Notes: generated by a model not told the origin, from the letters alone. A stretch of DNA of 64,000 bases from Taudactylus pleione (GCA_031769625.1 JAUIMM010000637.1:3129001-3193000), one strand, 5' to 3'. Numbered from the stretch's first letter, positions 49,020-58,098 are shown. Numbers and translations are program-made.

Positions 49020-50925
49020 CTTCTGTCTGATGGGACGGGCCTCCCTCTGGGGGACCCCAGAGTGGGAGGCCGACTTCTTCTATTTGCCCAGTGCTGGCAC
49101 AATACCACCACGGATGCCTGTGTTTGAGAAGTGGTCTCCCAGGGGTACGCCCTGTCTTTGCGGCACAGACCGCCCCACCAGTTTTTCTGCACGAGTCCTT
49201 CTCAGGATACGACCAAGACTTTACAGATTCAGGAAGCTATAGAGTCCTTGCTGAAAGCAGGGGTCATTGTTCCCGTTCCTCAATTGCAACGAGGGACGGG
49301 GTACTATTCTTCTGTTTCTGGTGCAGAAACCCAATGGTTTTCATCGCCCTATCCTCAACTTGAAGTCTCTGAACAAATTCCTCAGAGTTCCCAAGTTCAG
49401 GATGGAAACGTTACGTTCCATCATTCTGGCGATGGAACCGGGGGATTATATGGTGTCCCTGGATATCCAGGACGCCTACCTCCATGTTCCGATAGCACCT
49501 TCGCACCAGCGGTATCTGAGGTTCGCTATCCTTCAACATCATTTTCAGTTCTGGGCGCTACCCTTTGGCCTCTCCACAGCACCGAGGGTGTTCACGAAAA
49601 TTATGGCGGTCATGGCCGCACATCTTCGGAACCAGAATGTACGGCTGCTGCCATATCTGGACGACCTCCTGTTGCTGCCGAGCTCCCCGGAGGTACTGCT
49701 TCAACATCTCCACCTGACGATCGCTTGTCTGCAAGCGCATGGGTGGCTGATAAATTGGAAAAAGTCCTCCCTGATTCCATCACAGCGGATGGTTCATTTG
49801 GGAGCCCTGCTGGATTCTCGTCAGCAACGGATTTTCCTGACTCAGGAGAAGGTCTCCTCCCTGCAGCTGCGGATACACAGTTGCCTGAGCAGTTGCCGCC
49901 TGTCGGTCCTTTCGGCTATGAGAGTTCTGGGGTCCATGGTGTCGACATTCGACATGGTGGAATTTGCCCAGTTCCATTCCCGGCCCCTGCAGGGGCTGAT
50001 TCTATCGGAATGGAACGGGTTACCTCACCGGATCCGCTCTCAGATGCTGGTGTTGTCCCCGGAGGTTCGGCAGTCTTTGGCTTGGTGGCTTCAGACAGCG
50101 CATCTAGTCGAGGGGCGCCCCTTTTGGATCACGGACTGGGTCCTGCTCACGACTGATGCCAGTCTCCGGGGTTGGGGGGCAGTGACCGGCTCATTATCAC
50201 TTCAGGGTCGTTGGTCCGCGGAAGAAGCACTTCTCCCCATCAACATCCTGGAACTGCGGGCAGTATACTGGGCCCCTGCAGTCGTCCGGCCCCGCTCTTC
50301 ACGGAAGGGCGGTTCAGGTGCATTCCGACAACGCCACCACGGTGGTGTTCATCAACCACCAAGGAGGAACTCTGTCGGGCAGCGATGTCAAAGGTGTCTC
50401 GGATTCTTGCTTGGGCAGAGTGTCACATTCCAGCGATCTCGGCAGTCTTCTTTCCCGGAGTCCTCAATTGGGAGGCGGACTTCCTCAGCCATCACGACGT
50501 GCATCCCGGGTAATGGTCACTTCACCCAGAGGTGTTTCAGCTACTCGTGGACAAGTGGTGGCTGCCGGAGCTGGACTTGATGGCCTCCCGTCACAATCAC
50601 AAGTTGCCCGTTTACGGGTCAAGGACAAGAGACGCAGGCGCCTGTCTGGTAGACGCACTGTCGGTGAAATGGACGTTTCACCTGGCGTATCTGTTTCCTC
50701 CAATATCCCTGCTTCCTCGGGTTCTGCGGAAATTCAAGCAGGACGGCGGCACGCTCGTACTGGTAGCTCCGGCGTGACCCAGACGTCCTTGGTACTCCGA
50801 TCTGAGGTGCCTCTCAATCGACGCTCCGTACCTTCTCCCTCAGCGTCGGGACCTGTTGTCTCAAGGGCCCTGCCTTTACCCGGATCTGGGTCGGCTGTCT
50901 TTGATGGCGTGGCTCTTGAGACAGC
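49020..50925 (+). pseudogene. DIRS copy 1 reverse transcriptase/RNase H pseudogene
   Basis: RT copies the element RNA and RNase H removes it. The RT N-terminal part (IQEAIESLLKAGVIVPVP) is in one frame up to about 49317. The core is in the next: VQKPNG (49321), RPILNLKSLNKFL, SLDIQDAYLHVPI, LPFGLSTAPRVFTKIM, the catalytic box YLDDLLLL (near 49650) and HLGALLDS. RNase H motifs follow: TTDASLRGWGA (near 50150), NILELRAVY (50245), then HSDNATTVVF in a second frame and VLNWEADFLSHH in a third, ended by TAA at 50511. A conserved linker (LDLMASRHN, YLFPPISLLPRVLRKF) follows to about 50850. The breaks are frameshifts at about 49317, 50310 and 50370, plus the stop. Confidence 0.9.
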
Positions 50926-50929
50926 CGTC

Positions 50930-51948
50930 TTGAGGTCTAGGGGTTTCTCCAGTTCGGTCATTGGTACCATGCTTAGGGCACGCAAGCCTGCTTCCGCGCG
51001 GATTTACCACAGGGTGTGGCGCACTTATTTTCAGTGGTGTGAATCCAGAAACTATGATCCGCAGGTGTTCCGGGTTTCCAGAATCTTGGAGTTTATTCAA
51101 TCGGGTTTGGACCTCTGCTTACGCCTGGCCTCTCTGAAGGTTCATGTGTCTGCTTTGTCCGTGTGGTTTCAGCGACTGATTGCTACACTGCCAGATGTTC
51201 ACACCTTTTTCCAAGGTGTTCTCAGGATCCAGCCTCCCTTCGTGCCTCCGGTGGCTCCTTGGGACTTGACGGTGGTACTACGGGTCTTGCAGGGTCCTCC
51301 TTTTGAGCCGCTTGAGTCAGTGGAATTCAAGTGGCTGACATTTAAGACCGTTTTTCTCCTGGCAATTGCTTCTGCCAGGAGGGTGTCAGAATTGGGGGCG
51401 CTTTCCTGTCGCCCTCCTTTTCTGATTTTTCACCAGGACAGAGCGGTGCTCCGCACTCGTCCTGGGTTTTTGCCCAAAGTGGTCTCAAAGTTCCACATTA
51501 ATCAGGAACTTGTTGTGCCAGCTTTTCAGTCACCTGATCTTTCAGCTGGTGAGGCTTCCTTAGATTCTAAGTGCCCGGACTACATCTATGTGGACCGGAT
51601 TTCTTCGGTTAGGAAGTCGGATTCATTGTTTGTCCTCTTCGGTTTTCACAAGAGGGGTTGGTCTGCCAACAAGCAAACTTTAGCCCGTTGGCTTCGTTCA
51701 GTTATTTGTGAGGCTTATGCACAGGAGGGCTTACCTGTGCCAGCCTCTGTTAAGGCTCATTCCACTCGTTCTGTGGGTCCCTCTTGGGCTGCTAGACGTG
51801 GCGCCTCCACTGTTCAGCTGTGTAAGGCGGCCCCTTGGTCTTCAATTCAAACGTTTTGAGGTTCTATGCGTTTGACACCTTCGCCTCTCAGGATGCATCC
51901 TACGGGCGCCGGGTGCTCCTTTCAGCACAGGAGCGTCCCCGTCCTTAG
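50930..51948 (+). pseudogene. DIRS copy 1 tyrosine recombinase pseudogene
   Basis: This integrase-type enzyme inserts the circular DNA copy. The SAM-like N-terminal domain contains RGFSSSVIGTMLRARK and ARIYHRVWRTYFQWC. The catalytic domain shows the first Arg in ASARRVSELGAL (near 51370) and the HxxR box as AHSTRSVGPSWAARRG (near 51750), then KAAPWSS. One long frame runs to TGA at 51857. A one-base loss in the T-run at 51853-51856 separates it from the final segment with the expected catalytic Tyr (FYAFD, codon at 51865), which ends at TAG 51946. Otherwise the domain is nearly intact, so this is the best-preserved gene of the element. Confidence 0.92.
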
Positions 51949-51972
51949 TTGAACTGCTTTGGAACATCCTCC

Positions 51973-52075
51973 AGGTTAACCCTGTGGACCCCTATGGACA
52001 CTGAAGTAGAAAACCAGAGATAAGGTAAGAACTTACCTTTTGTTATCTGTTTCTACGAAGTCCATAGGGTTCACA
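51973..52075 (+). repeat. DIRS copy 1 internal complementary region
   Basis: GGTTAACCCTGTGGACC...GAAGTAGAAA is the complement of the left terminus. It is followed directly by GGTAAGAACTTACCTTTTG...TTTCTACGAAGTCCATAGGG, the complement of the right terminus and its extension. This back-to-back arrangement is the template used to restore DIRS ends and is diagnostic. Confidence 0.93.
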
Positions 52076-52223
52076 GAGCGCCCGCCCTGACGCACCTGGC
52101 TTCATATGGGCTGTGTGACTGGTCACCGGTTTTCCGTCTCCCATTTCTGGGAGTATGGCTTCTTGTGTGTTCCAGTCTTCCTTCTCTCTGTTTCGTCTCC
52201 TCCTCCGGCCTTGGCTGCTTACC

Positions 52224-52411
52224 AACTGAGGTGCCTGTGGCTCGGGGGCGTGGTATAGAGGAGGACGGACCCAAGTGCATCCTGGGAGCAGCAAAGCTTT
52301 AAATGCGTGGTGCCCGTGGATCCAGATCCAGCTATACCCCAAGGTCAACCCTGTGGACCCTATGGACTTCGTAGAAACAGAGATAACAAAGGTAAGTTCT
52401 TACCATATCTC
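52224..52411 (-). repeat. DIRS copy 1 right inverted terminal repeat
   Basis: AACTGAGGTGCCTGTGGCTC through CTATGGACTTCGTAGAAAC complements the left repeat. About 38 extra bases (AGAGATAACAAAGGTAAGTT...) have their complement only in the internal complementary region. Confidence 0.92.
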
Positions 52412-52704
52412 TTGTTTTTCGGGTGCCCGTAGCTCCAGTCTAAAGTGACCGGGAGCTGTTCAACTGATTTGGATTGATTCAGTTACCTCTACTTGCACCC
52501 TCCTTAGGTGCGAGCCGGAATCCGCCCAAAGTAGGGATTTTGGGCACCTTAACTGGCGCTTCACACAGGAGAAGCTGCTTTACAAGGCTGTGTGCGCGAG
52601 AACACGGCAGTTGCGACCACCACTTGGCTGGTCGTGCAAACAAATAGCCCCCATCACTTTACACTGGAGCTCGTAGCGCCCAAAATCAATTGAATTGACC
52701 CCTT
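52412..52704. mobile_element. Right part of MITE split by DIRS copy 1
   Basis: Runs from TTGTTTTTCGGGTGCCCG to the end CAATTGAATTGACCCCTT, with internal hairpin-forming blocks. The left end is at 46301-46315. No coding frame. Confidence 0.6.
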
Positions 52705-53311
52705 AGAATCCAACGGACCCCTGGATACTGCATGGTCTAGCCATCCAGACCCCATTGGCTTTATTAAAAAAATAAGTTGCATGTCTCTAAGAAATGTCAT
52801 TCAAATTATTTAAAAAACCTATCCAGTATCTGTGAACTTTGTACTTTTGTTTGATTTAAAACTACTGTCGTTAACTTCAAATTCTGTATGTTGTGAATAT
52901 AGAAGAACTGGGAAATGTAGGATGAGTATTATAGAAGCATGATGTTATACATGAAATTGTTCAGCTAGACTTGAGGACAGCTACAGGGAAATCTGCAGAA
53001 GAGGGTTATGTAACTTACTTTGTGCCGTTATCCAGATAATGCTAATATGGTGTCCCTAGTACTGCTGCTTAGCTAAAATCGGTTTCTGAAGTTACTTAGA
53101 ACTCTATGGGTTCGGGTTATACAACTTAAATACTTGTTTGTTATAGGATTTCCAAACATACATGTTAGTTACGCTCTAGTCTTTCTTCCATTACTGCTTT
53201 CAGAGTGACGTACTGGCCATATGGTGCAACATGTGTCTTGTGGTGCTGATTTCTGGCTGGAAACCTGGCCCCCTAATGACATGACACGTGCAATGCGTTC
53301 TTGTCTTACAG
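52705..53311 (+). other. Last part of NELFA intron 1
   Basis: Plain AT-rich intron leading to the acceptor at 53311. No repeat family recognised. Confidence 0.6.
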
Positions 53312-53483
53312 ATGAAGATGGCACTAACCGAGATCATCCAACTTGCCACGCTGGACTCCGACCCCTGGATATTGATGGTAGCTGACATCTTAAAATCCTT
53401 CCCGGACACCGGATCCTTGAACCTTGACCTTGAGGAGCAGAATCCAAATGTACAGGATATTTTGGGAGAGCTCAGAGAAAAAG
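53312..53483 (+). CDS. NELFA: NELFA exon 2 (codons 71-127)
   Basis: The acceptor is TGTCTTACAG|ATG. The exon reads MKMALTEIIQLATLDSD, then PWILMVADILKSFPDTGSLN and ends ELREK plus the first base of a Val codon. The match to vertebrate NELF-A is close and continuous and completes much of the NELF-C-binding helical domain. The donor is AAAG|GTGGGG, a weak donor lacking the usual A/G-A at +3/+4. Intron 2 is only 85 bp, and reading through would add a stop in the intron. Confidence 0.95.
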
Positions 53484-53568
53484 GTGGGGTCACCAACTTT
53501 CTTTTGCTTTGTGTTCTAAGATCCGCCGTCCTTTTACCAACCTGTACTTTTTACTTTCGTTGAACCAG

Positions 53569-53730
53569 TGGGTGAGTGTGAGGCCTCCGCTATGCTGCCC
53601 TTGGAATGCCAGTACCTAAATAAGAACGCCCTAACCATGCTGGCCGGACCACTGACTCCCCCAGTCAAGCATTTCCAGCTGAAACGGAAGCCGAAAAGTG
53701 CCACGCTCAGAGCAGAGCTCTTGCAGAAAT
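53569..53730 (+). CDS. NELFA: NELFA exon 3 (codons 128-181)
   Basis: The acceptor is TTGAACCAG|TG. The two leading bases complete Val, followed by GECEASAMLPLECQYLNKNA and the invariant LAGPLTPPVKHFQLKRKPKS, ending LLQK plus the first base of Ser. The donor is AAAT|GTAAGC. The basic KHFQLKRKPKS stretch belongs to the region compared with hepatitis delta antigen and implicated in polymerase contact (family knowledge). Confidence 0.96.
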
Positions 53731-54079
53731 GTAAGCTTGTGACAGGGTATTGGGGGAGACAAATGATGTATGTCCACCTATAAATGGCATGTAAAATGGT
53801 AGTTTGTTAGTGGGGGCCACTGTGTGTAGTTATGTTCTGGACCTCTTATCTCGCACGTTTGTGCTTGTTTGGGGTTCCATTCAAGAAAGGTGATTTTCGG
53901 AGGTGAGAGCTGGCTGGTTACAGCACTGATCTTCACTAGTATTGTCATCTCTTCCCCCTCCGTACATTCTCAAATCATTCCTGCATACTAGGAGTTGGAG
54001 ATTCCTGTGCTGTGTTAGGTGAACCACTTGTTTTTTTTTTTTTTTAGGATTAAACTTTTTTTTATTTTTATTTCCAAAG

Positions 54080-54169
54080 CCACAGAAACTGCCCAGCAGC
54101 TGAAGAAGACGGCCGGGGTGCCATTTCATGCGAAAGGAAGAGGTCTGGTCAAAAAAGTGGACACTACCA
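54080..54169 (+). CDS. NELFA: NELFA exon 4 (codons 182-211)
   Basis: After a T-rich tract and TTTCCAAAG the exon completes Ser and reads TETAQQLKKTAGVPFHAKGR, then GLVKKVDTT, ending one base into a Thr codon. The donor is ACCA|GTGAGT. It corresponds to the basic GVPFHAKGRGL segment of vertebrate NELF-A. Confidence 0.95.
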
Positions 54170-54267
54170 GTGAGTGATTGTGTTCCTGATGTCCATAGAT
54201 AAACTTGCATGTTGCCATGCCTCCTGATATTTGCAGTCTAATTACCACATTACCAGTTTCATGCGCA

Positions 54268-54381
54268 CCCTTTCGGCCCGGTGACAGCGCCAGTGGTCTT
54301 TACAAAAATCATGGTGGGTCTCTTAAGGGATGGAAGTGTAATAGTCATCGCTTACTTTGACAACCTGTTAATCAAGGCAGG
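54268..54381 (+). pseudogene. Reverse transcriptase fragment (DIRS-like)
   Basis: In intron 4 of NELFA a short stretch reads PFGPVTAPVVFTKIMVGLL and then IAYFDNLLIKA. It aligns with LPFGLSTAPRVFTKIM and YLDDLLLL of the two DIRS copies, including the spacing between the boxes. The catalytic pair appears as DN instead of DD. No flanking domains are found, so it is a remnant of an older or different DIRS-like element. Confidence 0.7.
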
Positions 54382-54596
54382 ATATGCCGCACTTCCGGGT
54401 GCATGCACATTTGAAGGCTCAGATTTTAGTCCCGCTGGTGGCTTATCATTTACCTATCTGGCTCTATGTAAGTGAAATGGCTCTTTCCTCCATTTCATGT
54501 AGCTAGATGTGATGTGTACTGTGGACTTCCAGTGGCATCATGGAATCTTACACCTAGGGGGTTTCAATAGTTTTTTATTTATTTTTTTATTTTTTA

Positions 54597-54727
54597 GGCT
54601 CCCGTTAGTCATGGGCGCCTGACAGGGCTATTCAATTGTTGCTCTGTTCAGGCGCCCAGATTTCTCCTCTCATCGTCCTAAGGTGGTGAGCAGAAATACG
54701 TGAACAATTGAGTTCTCCCCTTAAAGC
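54597..54727. mobile_element. MITE remnant (GGGCGCCTGA / CAATTG type)
   Basis: TGGGCGCCTGACAGGGC and TTCAGGCGCCCAGATTTC pair as an inverted repeat around GCTATTCAATTGTTGC, and the unit ends with GAACAATTGAGTTCTCCCC. It resembles the CAATTCAATT MITEs elsewhere in the window. Confidence 0.5.
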
Positions 54728-54899
54728 AGGGCTCGATTATTATTATTTTGTAAAATCTAGTAGCCAGCTTAAGTTTTTAGGAGCCAGACCATCGTCCATG
54801 ACCAAAATATATGAAGGCTTGTATAGACCACCACACATGCTCCTTTCAGTGCCCCTCAACCTCCACACATGCCTCTTCAGTGGTCATCAGATTCTGCCA

Positions 54900-55330
54900 C
54901 ATGCCCATACCAGCCCAAATTCAAAATATGCCACACTATAGGGCCCACATTCACATTATGCCACACAGTAGGGACCAAATGTATATTATGCCACACAGTA
55001 CATCTTCCCACAACGAGAAGAAAATGAAACAGGCGGGTGCAGACAAGAGAAGGCAGCCAGACAGGTTATTAGAGGACTCTCGCAATATCAATATGTAGTT
55101 GTCCGTCCCGTCCCCGTCCCCGTCCCCGTCCCCCCCCAACTACAGGGGGGGGGGCGGGGACAACTACAGGGGGCAGTGGGCACTACTTGAAGGGGCACAA
55201 CTACCGAGGCACTACTAGCGGCAATACTTTAAGGGACACAGCTACAGGGGGCACTACTTGAGGGGCACAATTACAGGGGGCCCTAGATAATGGGTACAAT
55301 TACAGGGGGCACTGTATAAGGGGCACTAAT
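54900..55330. repeat. Minisatellite and simple-repeat block
   Basis: Contains ATTATGCCACACAGTAGGGA repeats (54950-55000), a CGTCCC run (55102-55130) facing a G-run (55145-55160), and then about six units of GGGGGCACTACTTGAGGGGC / CAATTACAGGGGGC (55160-55325). All lie in intron 4. Confidence 0.7.
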
Positions 55331-55439
55331 TTAATGGTTTATAAACTATGTTCCCAATAATCTGGTTCTACATGGACATAAAAACTTTTGAGGTGACAGA
55401 CTGGCAGGAGAGGAGGGTTGATGAAGTAGATCTCAGGGT

Positions 55440-55715
55440 GGGATGTAATGGTCATTATTGTGTGGCATAAAGTGTAATGGGCATTACTGTGTGGCATAAT
55501 GTGTTATGTGGCATAATGTGAAATAGAGGCATTACGGTATGGCATAATTTGTTATAAGGGCATTACTGTGTGGCATGTGTAAGGTGCATTGCTGTGTGGC
55601 ATAATGTGTTGTAAGGGGTATTACGGTGTGGCATAATGTGTTATTGGGGCATGCCGGTGTGGCATAATGTGTTTATAAGTGGCATTACTTGGTGTGGCAT
55701 AATGTGTAACGCACA
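55440..55715 (+). repeat. GGCATTACTGTGTGGCATAATGTG minisatellite
   Basis: About nine imperfect units of roughly 30 bp contain GGGCATTACTGTGTGGCATA. The complementary version (TATGCCACACAGTA) occurs at 54955-55000, so both may come from one inverted-repeat element. Sequence 55716-56227 shows nothing further that I recognise. Confidence 0.75.
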
Positions 55716-56227
55716 CAACTGTGTCATGAACATGAAACCGCACACCTTAAACATCATCTTTGGGTGTGTTTGTTTTTTGGGAGGGGCGGGGGGGTGCCTG
55801 AAACTTTTTTGGCATGGGGGAGCAAAATTTATAGTTACGCCTCTGAGACAGCCACCCACTTCACTGCATTTTTCGGGCAGAACGGAGGAGGCGGAGCCAC
55901 ACTGAATGTTGCAGGCATGCACTCCTCCGGTCTGCTCATGTGACAGACTTGCAATGTCACGCCCACTCAAGGCTGTAATCTCCTCCAGAGGACCGTTTAT
56001 GCCCTTTTTTTTTTAAACTAGCTTTATTAGTACCTGTCCATTAGAAAACTGTTGCCAGGAGTAAAATCTTAGTGACCATGGTGACCGGAATTTGTCAAGC
56101 CCTGACTTAAAGACCTGGGAATGGCGAGTGCAGTAGATAATTAGTTCTCCTCTATCTATAAGCCACCTCCTGAGAAGTCCCCGCCACTGTAATGTAACCA
56201 TTTTCCTTTCTGCTTTCTCCATAACAG

Positions 56228-56361
56228 CTCCTCTGAAAGGTATTCCAAAGCAGGCACCATTTAGGAGCCCCACAACCCCTAGCGTATTTAGTCCACCTGC
56301 CAACAGAACTCCGACGATTGCACCCTCCAGGACACCCCTAGGCAGGGAGAGGGGAGTGAAG
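56228..56361 (+). CDS. NELFA: NELFA exon 5 (codons 212-255)
   Basis: The acceptor is CCATAACAG|CT. The exon encodes PLKGIPKQAPFRSPTTPSVF, then SPPANRTPTIAPSRTPLGRE and RGVK, and ends in phase 0 at GTGAAG|GTAGGT. The Ser/Thr-Pro-rich character matches the start of the flexible NELF-A tail. The 2-kb intron before it contains an RT fragment and several minisatellites. Confidence 0.95.
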
Positions 56362-56509
56362 GTAGGTGAATGTTGAGTGTCTTTCTAGAAAGTCATGAAT
56401 GTTCTACTGTGTGTCTGACATACAGCTAATGAGTTGTGGACAGGCTGGACCTATACTAACAGTCTATACAAAGCTCACACTATGCTTAAATGTAAATCTT
56501 TGTTTGCAG

Positions 56510-56579
56510 TTCTTGCGTATTGATGATTTGAACAAGATGGGAGCTGGGAGAGAAGCCAAGAGAAGAAGGAAGACTGTTG
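56510..56579 (+). CDS. NELFA: NELFA exon 6 (codons 256-278 plus one base)
   Basis: The acceptor is TTTGTTTGCAG. The exon reads FLRIDDLNKMGAGREAKRRR, then KTV, and the donor is GTTG|GTGAGT. The AGREAKRRRKT motif is a diagnostic vertebrate NELF-A segment and resembles a basic nuclear localisation signal. It is the last NELFA exon identified in the window. Confidence 0.94.
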
Positions 56580-56777
56580 GTGAGTCCTGCCTATGTTCCT
56601 ACTTATTTGTTCTTGTGTGTGTTGAGATGTGTTTATTTTTTTTTCTCCTTTTAATTCACTTACCTTGAATGACTTTGGCCTAATACAAGTTGACACTGAA
56701 AAATGCAGTTATATAAATTGTGAATATTAATTAACTGATTTATTTTTGTCTAGTACATTTATAATGGGTACAGATTC

Positions 56778-57089
56778 AACGGGGGTGATTCAAATGTTGC
56801 GTGGGCGGCAATAATTAAGCGGCCAGTTTTGCAATTCAATTGTTCTGGGCACTCATTAATTATCTGTCTTCACGCCCTATTAGACCGTCTAAAGTTCTGG
56901 TTAGGACGCCCTAATTCCGGTTGGCGCACCAAAACCACGGGTTTCTCATACACTTCTGCTCTCTCCCTCCTGAGAAATGTCGATTCCGGTCGCTATCGCG
57001 CTAAGGCTGAGCAACAATTGAATTACTCTATCGGGCGCCTTAAATTTTTTTTTTCCAAAAAAACTGTCTAAACAATTGAATCACCCCCA
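56778..57089. mobile_element. MITE with GGGGGTGATTCAA ends
   Basis: The left end GGGGGTGATTCAAATGTTGC and right end AACAATTGAATCACCCCC are inverted repeats. Internal paired blocks (GCAATTCAATTG / CAACAATTGAATT; GGGCGCC) and absence of coding frames fit a MITE related to 41513-41813. It lies in NELFA intron 6. Confidence 0.8.
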
Positions 57090-57824
57090 GAGTTGGGAGT
57101 AAAGAAACAAAAAAATGTTTGGAGATTTAAGGCCCCCATACATCTGCGATGTGTTTGGCCATTTCCCTGATGGTCCCAGGGTCAGGGCAACTGTGAAATC
57201 CAACATGTTGTATTTCACTGATTTGCCTATCACACTCCAAATATGGTCGTGATCAGCAAATCGGGGATTTTTAGCGTGAAGAAATTCACATGATCATCGT
57301 ATGTCTGATCCGGGGGTATCTGTGAAACTGCCGCCAGACGTACGGGGCACTTTAGATTTGGGAGAGACGTGTCCTAGCTCAAATCTCATTTGCAGTGCAA
57401 CTATAAAACTGTCGAGCATTTGTGGACTACATGTATGAGCAGCTAGTATTAAATGTGCATGCAAATACATGTATTTGCACCCCTTGCATTGCAAGTTTTG
57501 TTCTCAACTTCGAATAAGCCTCCAGTATGTGTATATATTTTTTGAATCTTTAGTATGTCTGTGTATACATTACGTGGTACAGGTCTAAAATGATTATAGG
57601 CACAGGCACTCTAGTTTCTGTGCATTGATAATGTGCTTGCTAATCTCATGGAAATCGGGGTTTGCATTTTTGGGTCATGTGTCGGATAAACCGAAGTACT
57701 GAGAGAGCGCGTTCAGTACCATCTACATATGACACCTCATGCAGTGGGGACAGACTGGTTTTCCCATCTGTGACCAGATTAACTCCTGCAATATACCAGG
57801 TAATAACAGATGTATATAATAGTG
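57090..57824 (+). other. Intron 6 sequence between MITE and palindrome
   Basis: GGCCCCCATACAT at 57132 looks like the end of a further nonautonomous element, but I could not find its partner. Overlapping stop-free stretches on both strands near 57646-57870 have no domain signature. Confidence 0.45.
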
Positions 57825-58098
57825 TATATATATTAGGGATGTGCAGGCTCGGATAGGTTCGAGTTTGCACGTGGAGTTCGGATTTTTCCCTCCAAAAAAA
57901 CGGAACTCAGAACGAGGCAAAACGTCATCTTACATGGACGAACATCATCATTCCTGGTCTTTTGTCCTGGAATGATGATGTTCGTCCATGTAAGATGACG
58001 TTTTGCCTCGTTCTGAGTTCCGTTTTTTTGGAGGGAAAAATCCGAACTCCACGTGCAAACTCGAACCTATCCGAGCCTGCACATCCCTAATATATATA
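57825..58098. repeat. Perfect palindrome, 130-bp arms, 14-bp loop
   Basis: Left arm 57825-57954 and right arm 57969-58098 are exact reverse complements, checked base by base, with loop 57955-57968. The arms start TATATATATTAGGGATGTGC and end CATCATTCC at the loop. There is no coding capacity. It looks like a foldback MITE in TA-rich target DNA; the outer edge of the right arm is the base before DIRS copy 2. Confidence 0.95.

Larger units (their letters stand above)
46316..52411 (+). mobile_element. DIRS-type tyrosine-recombinase retrotransposon, copy 1 (6.1 kb)
   Basis: DIRS elements replicate by reverse transcription and integrate with a tyrosine recombinase from a circular intermediate, without target duplication. 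This copy has inverted terminal repeats (46316-46475 and 52224-52411) and an internal complementary region (51973-52075) joining complements of both ends. In order it carries gag, reverse transcriptase/RNase H and tyrosine recombinase, all on the + strand. As in DIRS-1, the right terminus extends beyond the left one (AGAGATAACAAAGGTAAGTT on). Frameshifts and stops disable every gene. The region 46476-47474 is the 5' leader, with no coding domain recognised. Confidence 0.95.
36345..56579 (+). other. NELFA: NELFA gene, exons 1-6 (5' half, incomplete in window)
   Basis: NELF-A is a subunit of the negative elongation factor (with NELF-B, -C/D and -E) that stabilises paused RNA polymerase II with DSIF in the nucleus. 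Six exons totalling 838 nt join in phase to 279 codons plus one base and match vertebrate NELF-A (human protein about 528 residues) without frameshift or stop. Introns are 16757, 85, 349, 2058 and 148 bp, with phases 0, 1, 1, 1 and 0; exon 6 ends in phase 1. The N-terminal domain that contacts NELF-C and the basic region described as similar to hepatitis delta antigen are covered. The proline-rich middle and C-terminal tentacle are missing. I searched by eye to 64000 and did not find exon 7, so it probably lies downstream. Confidence 0.95.

Noticed and set aside
49131..50156. 341-codon open frame overlapping the DIRS copy 1 RT
   Set aside because: Only the first part (up to about 49317) is RT; the rest is an out-of-frame shadow of the RT core with no domain signature.
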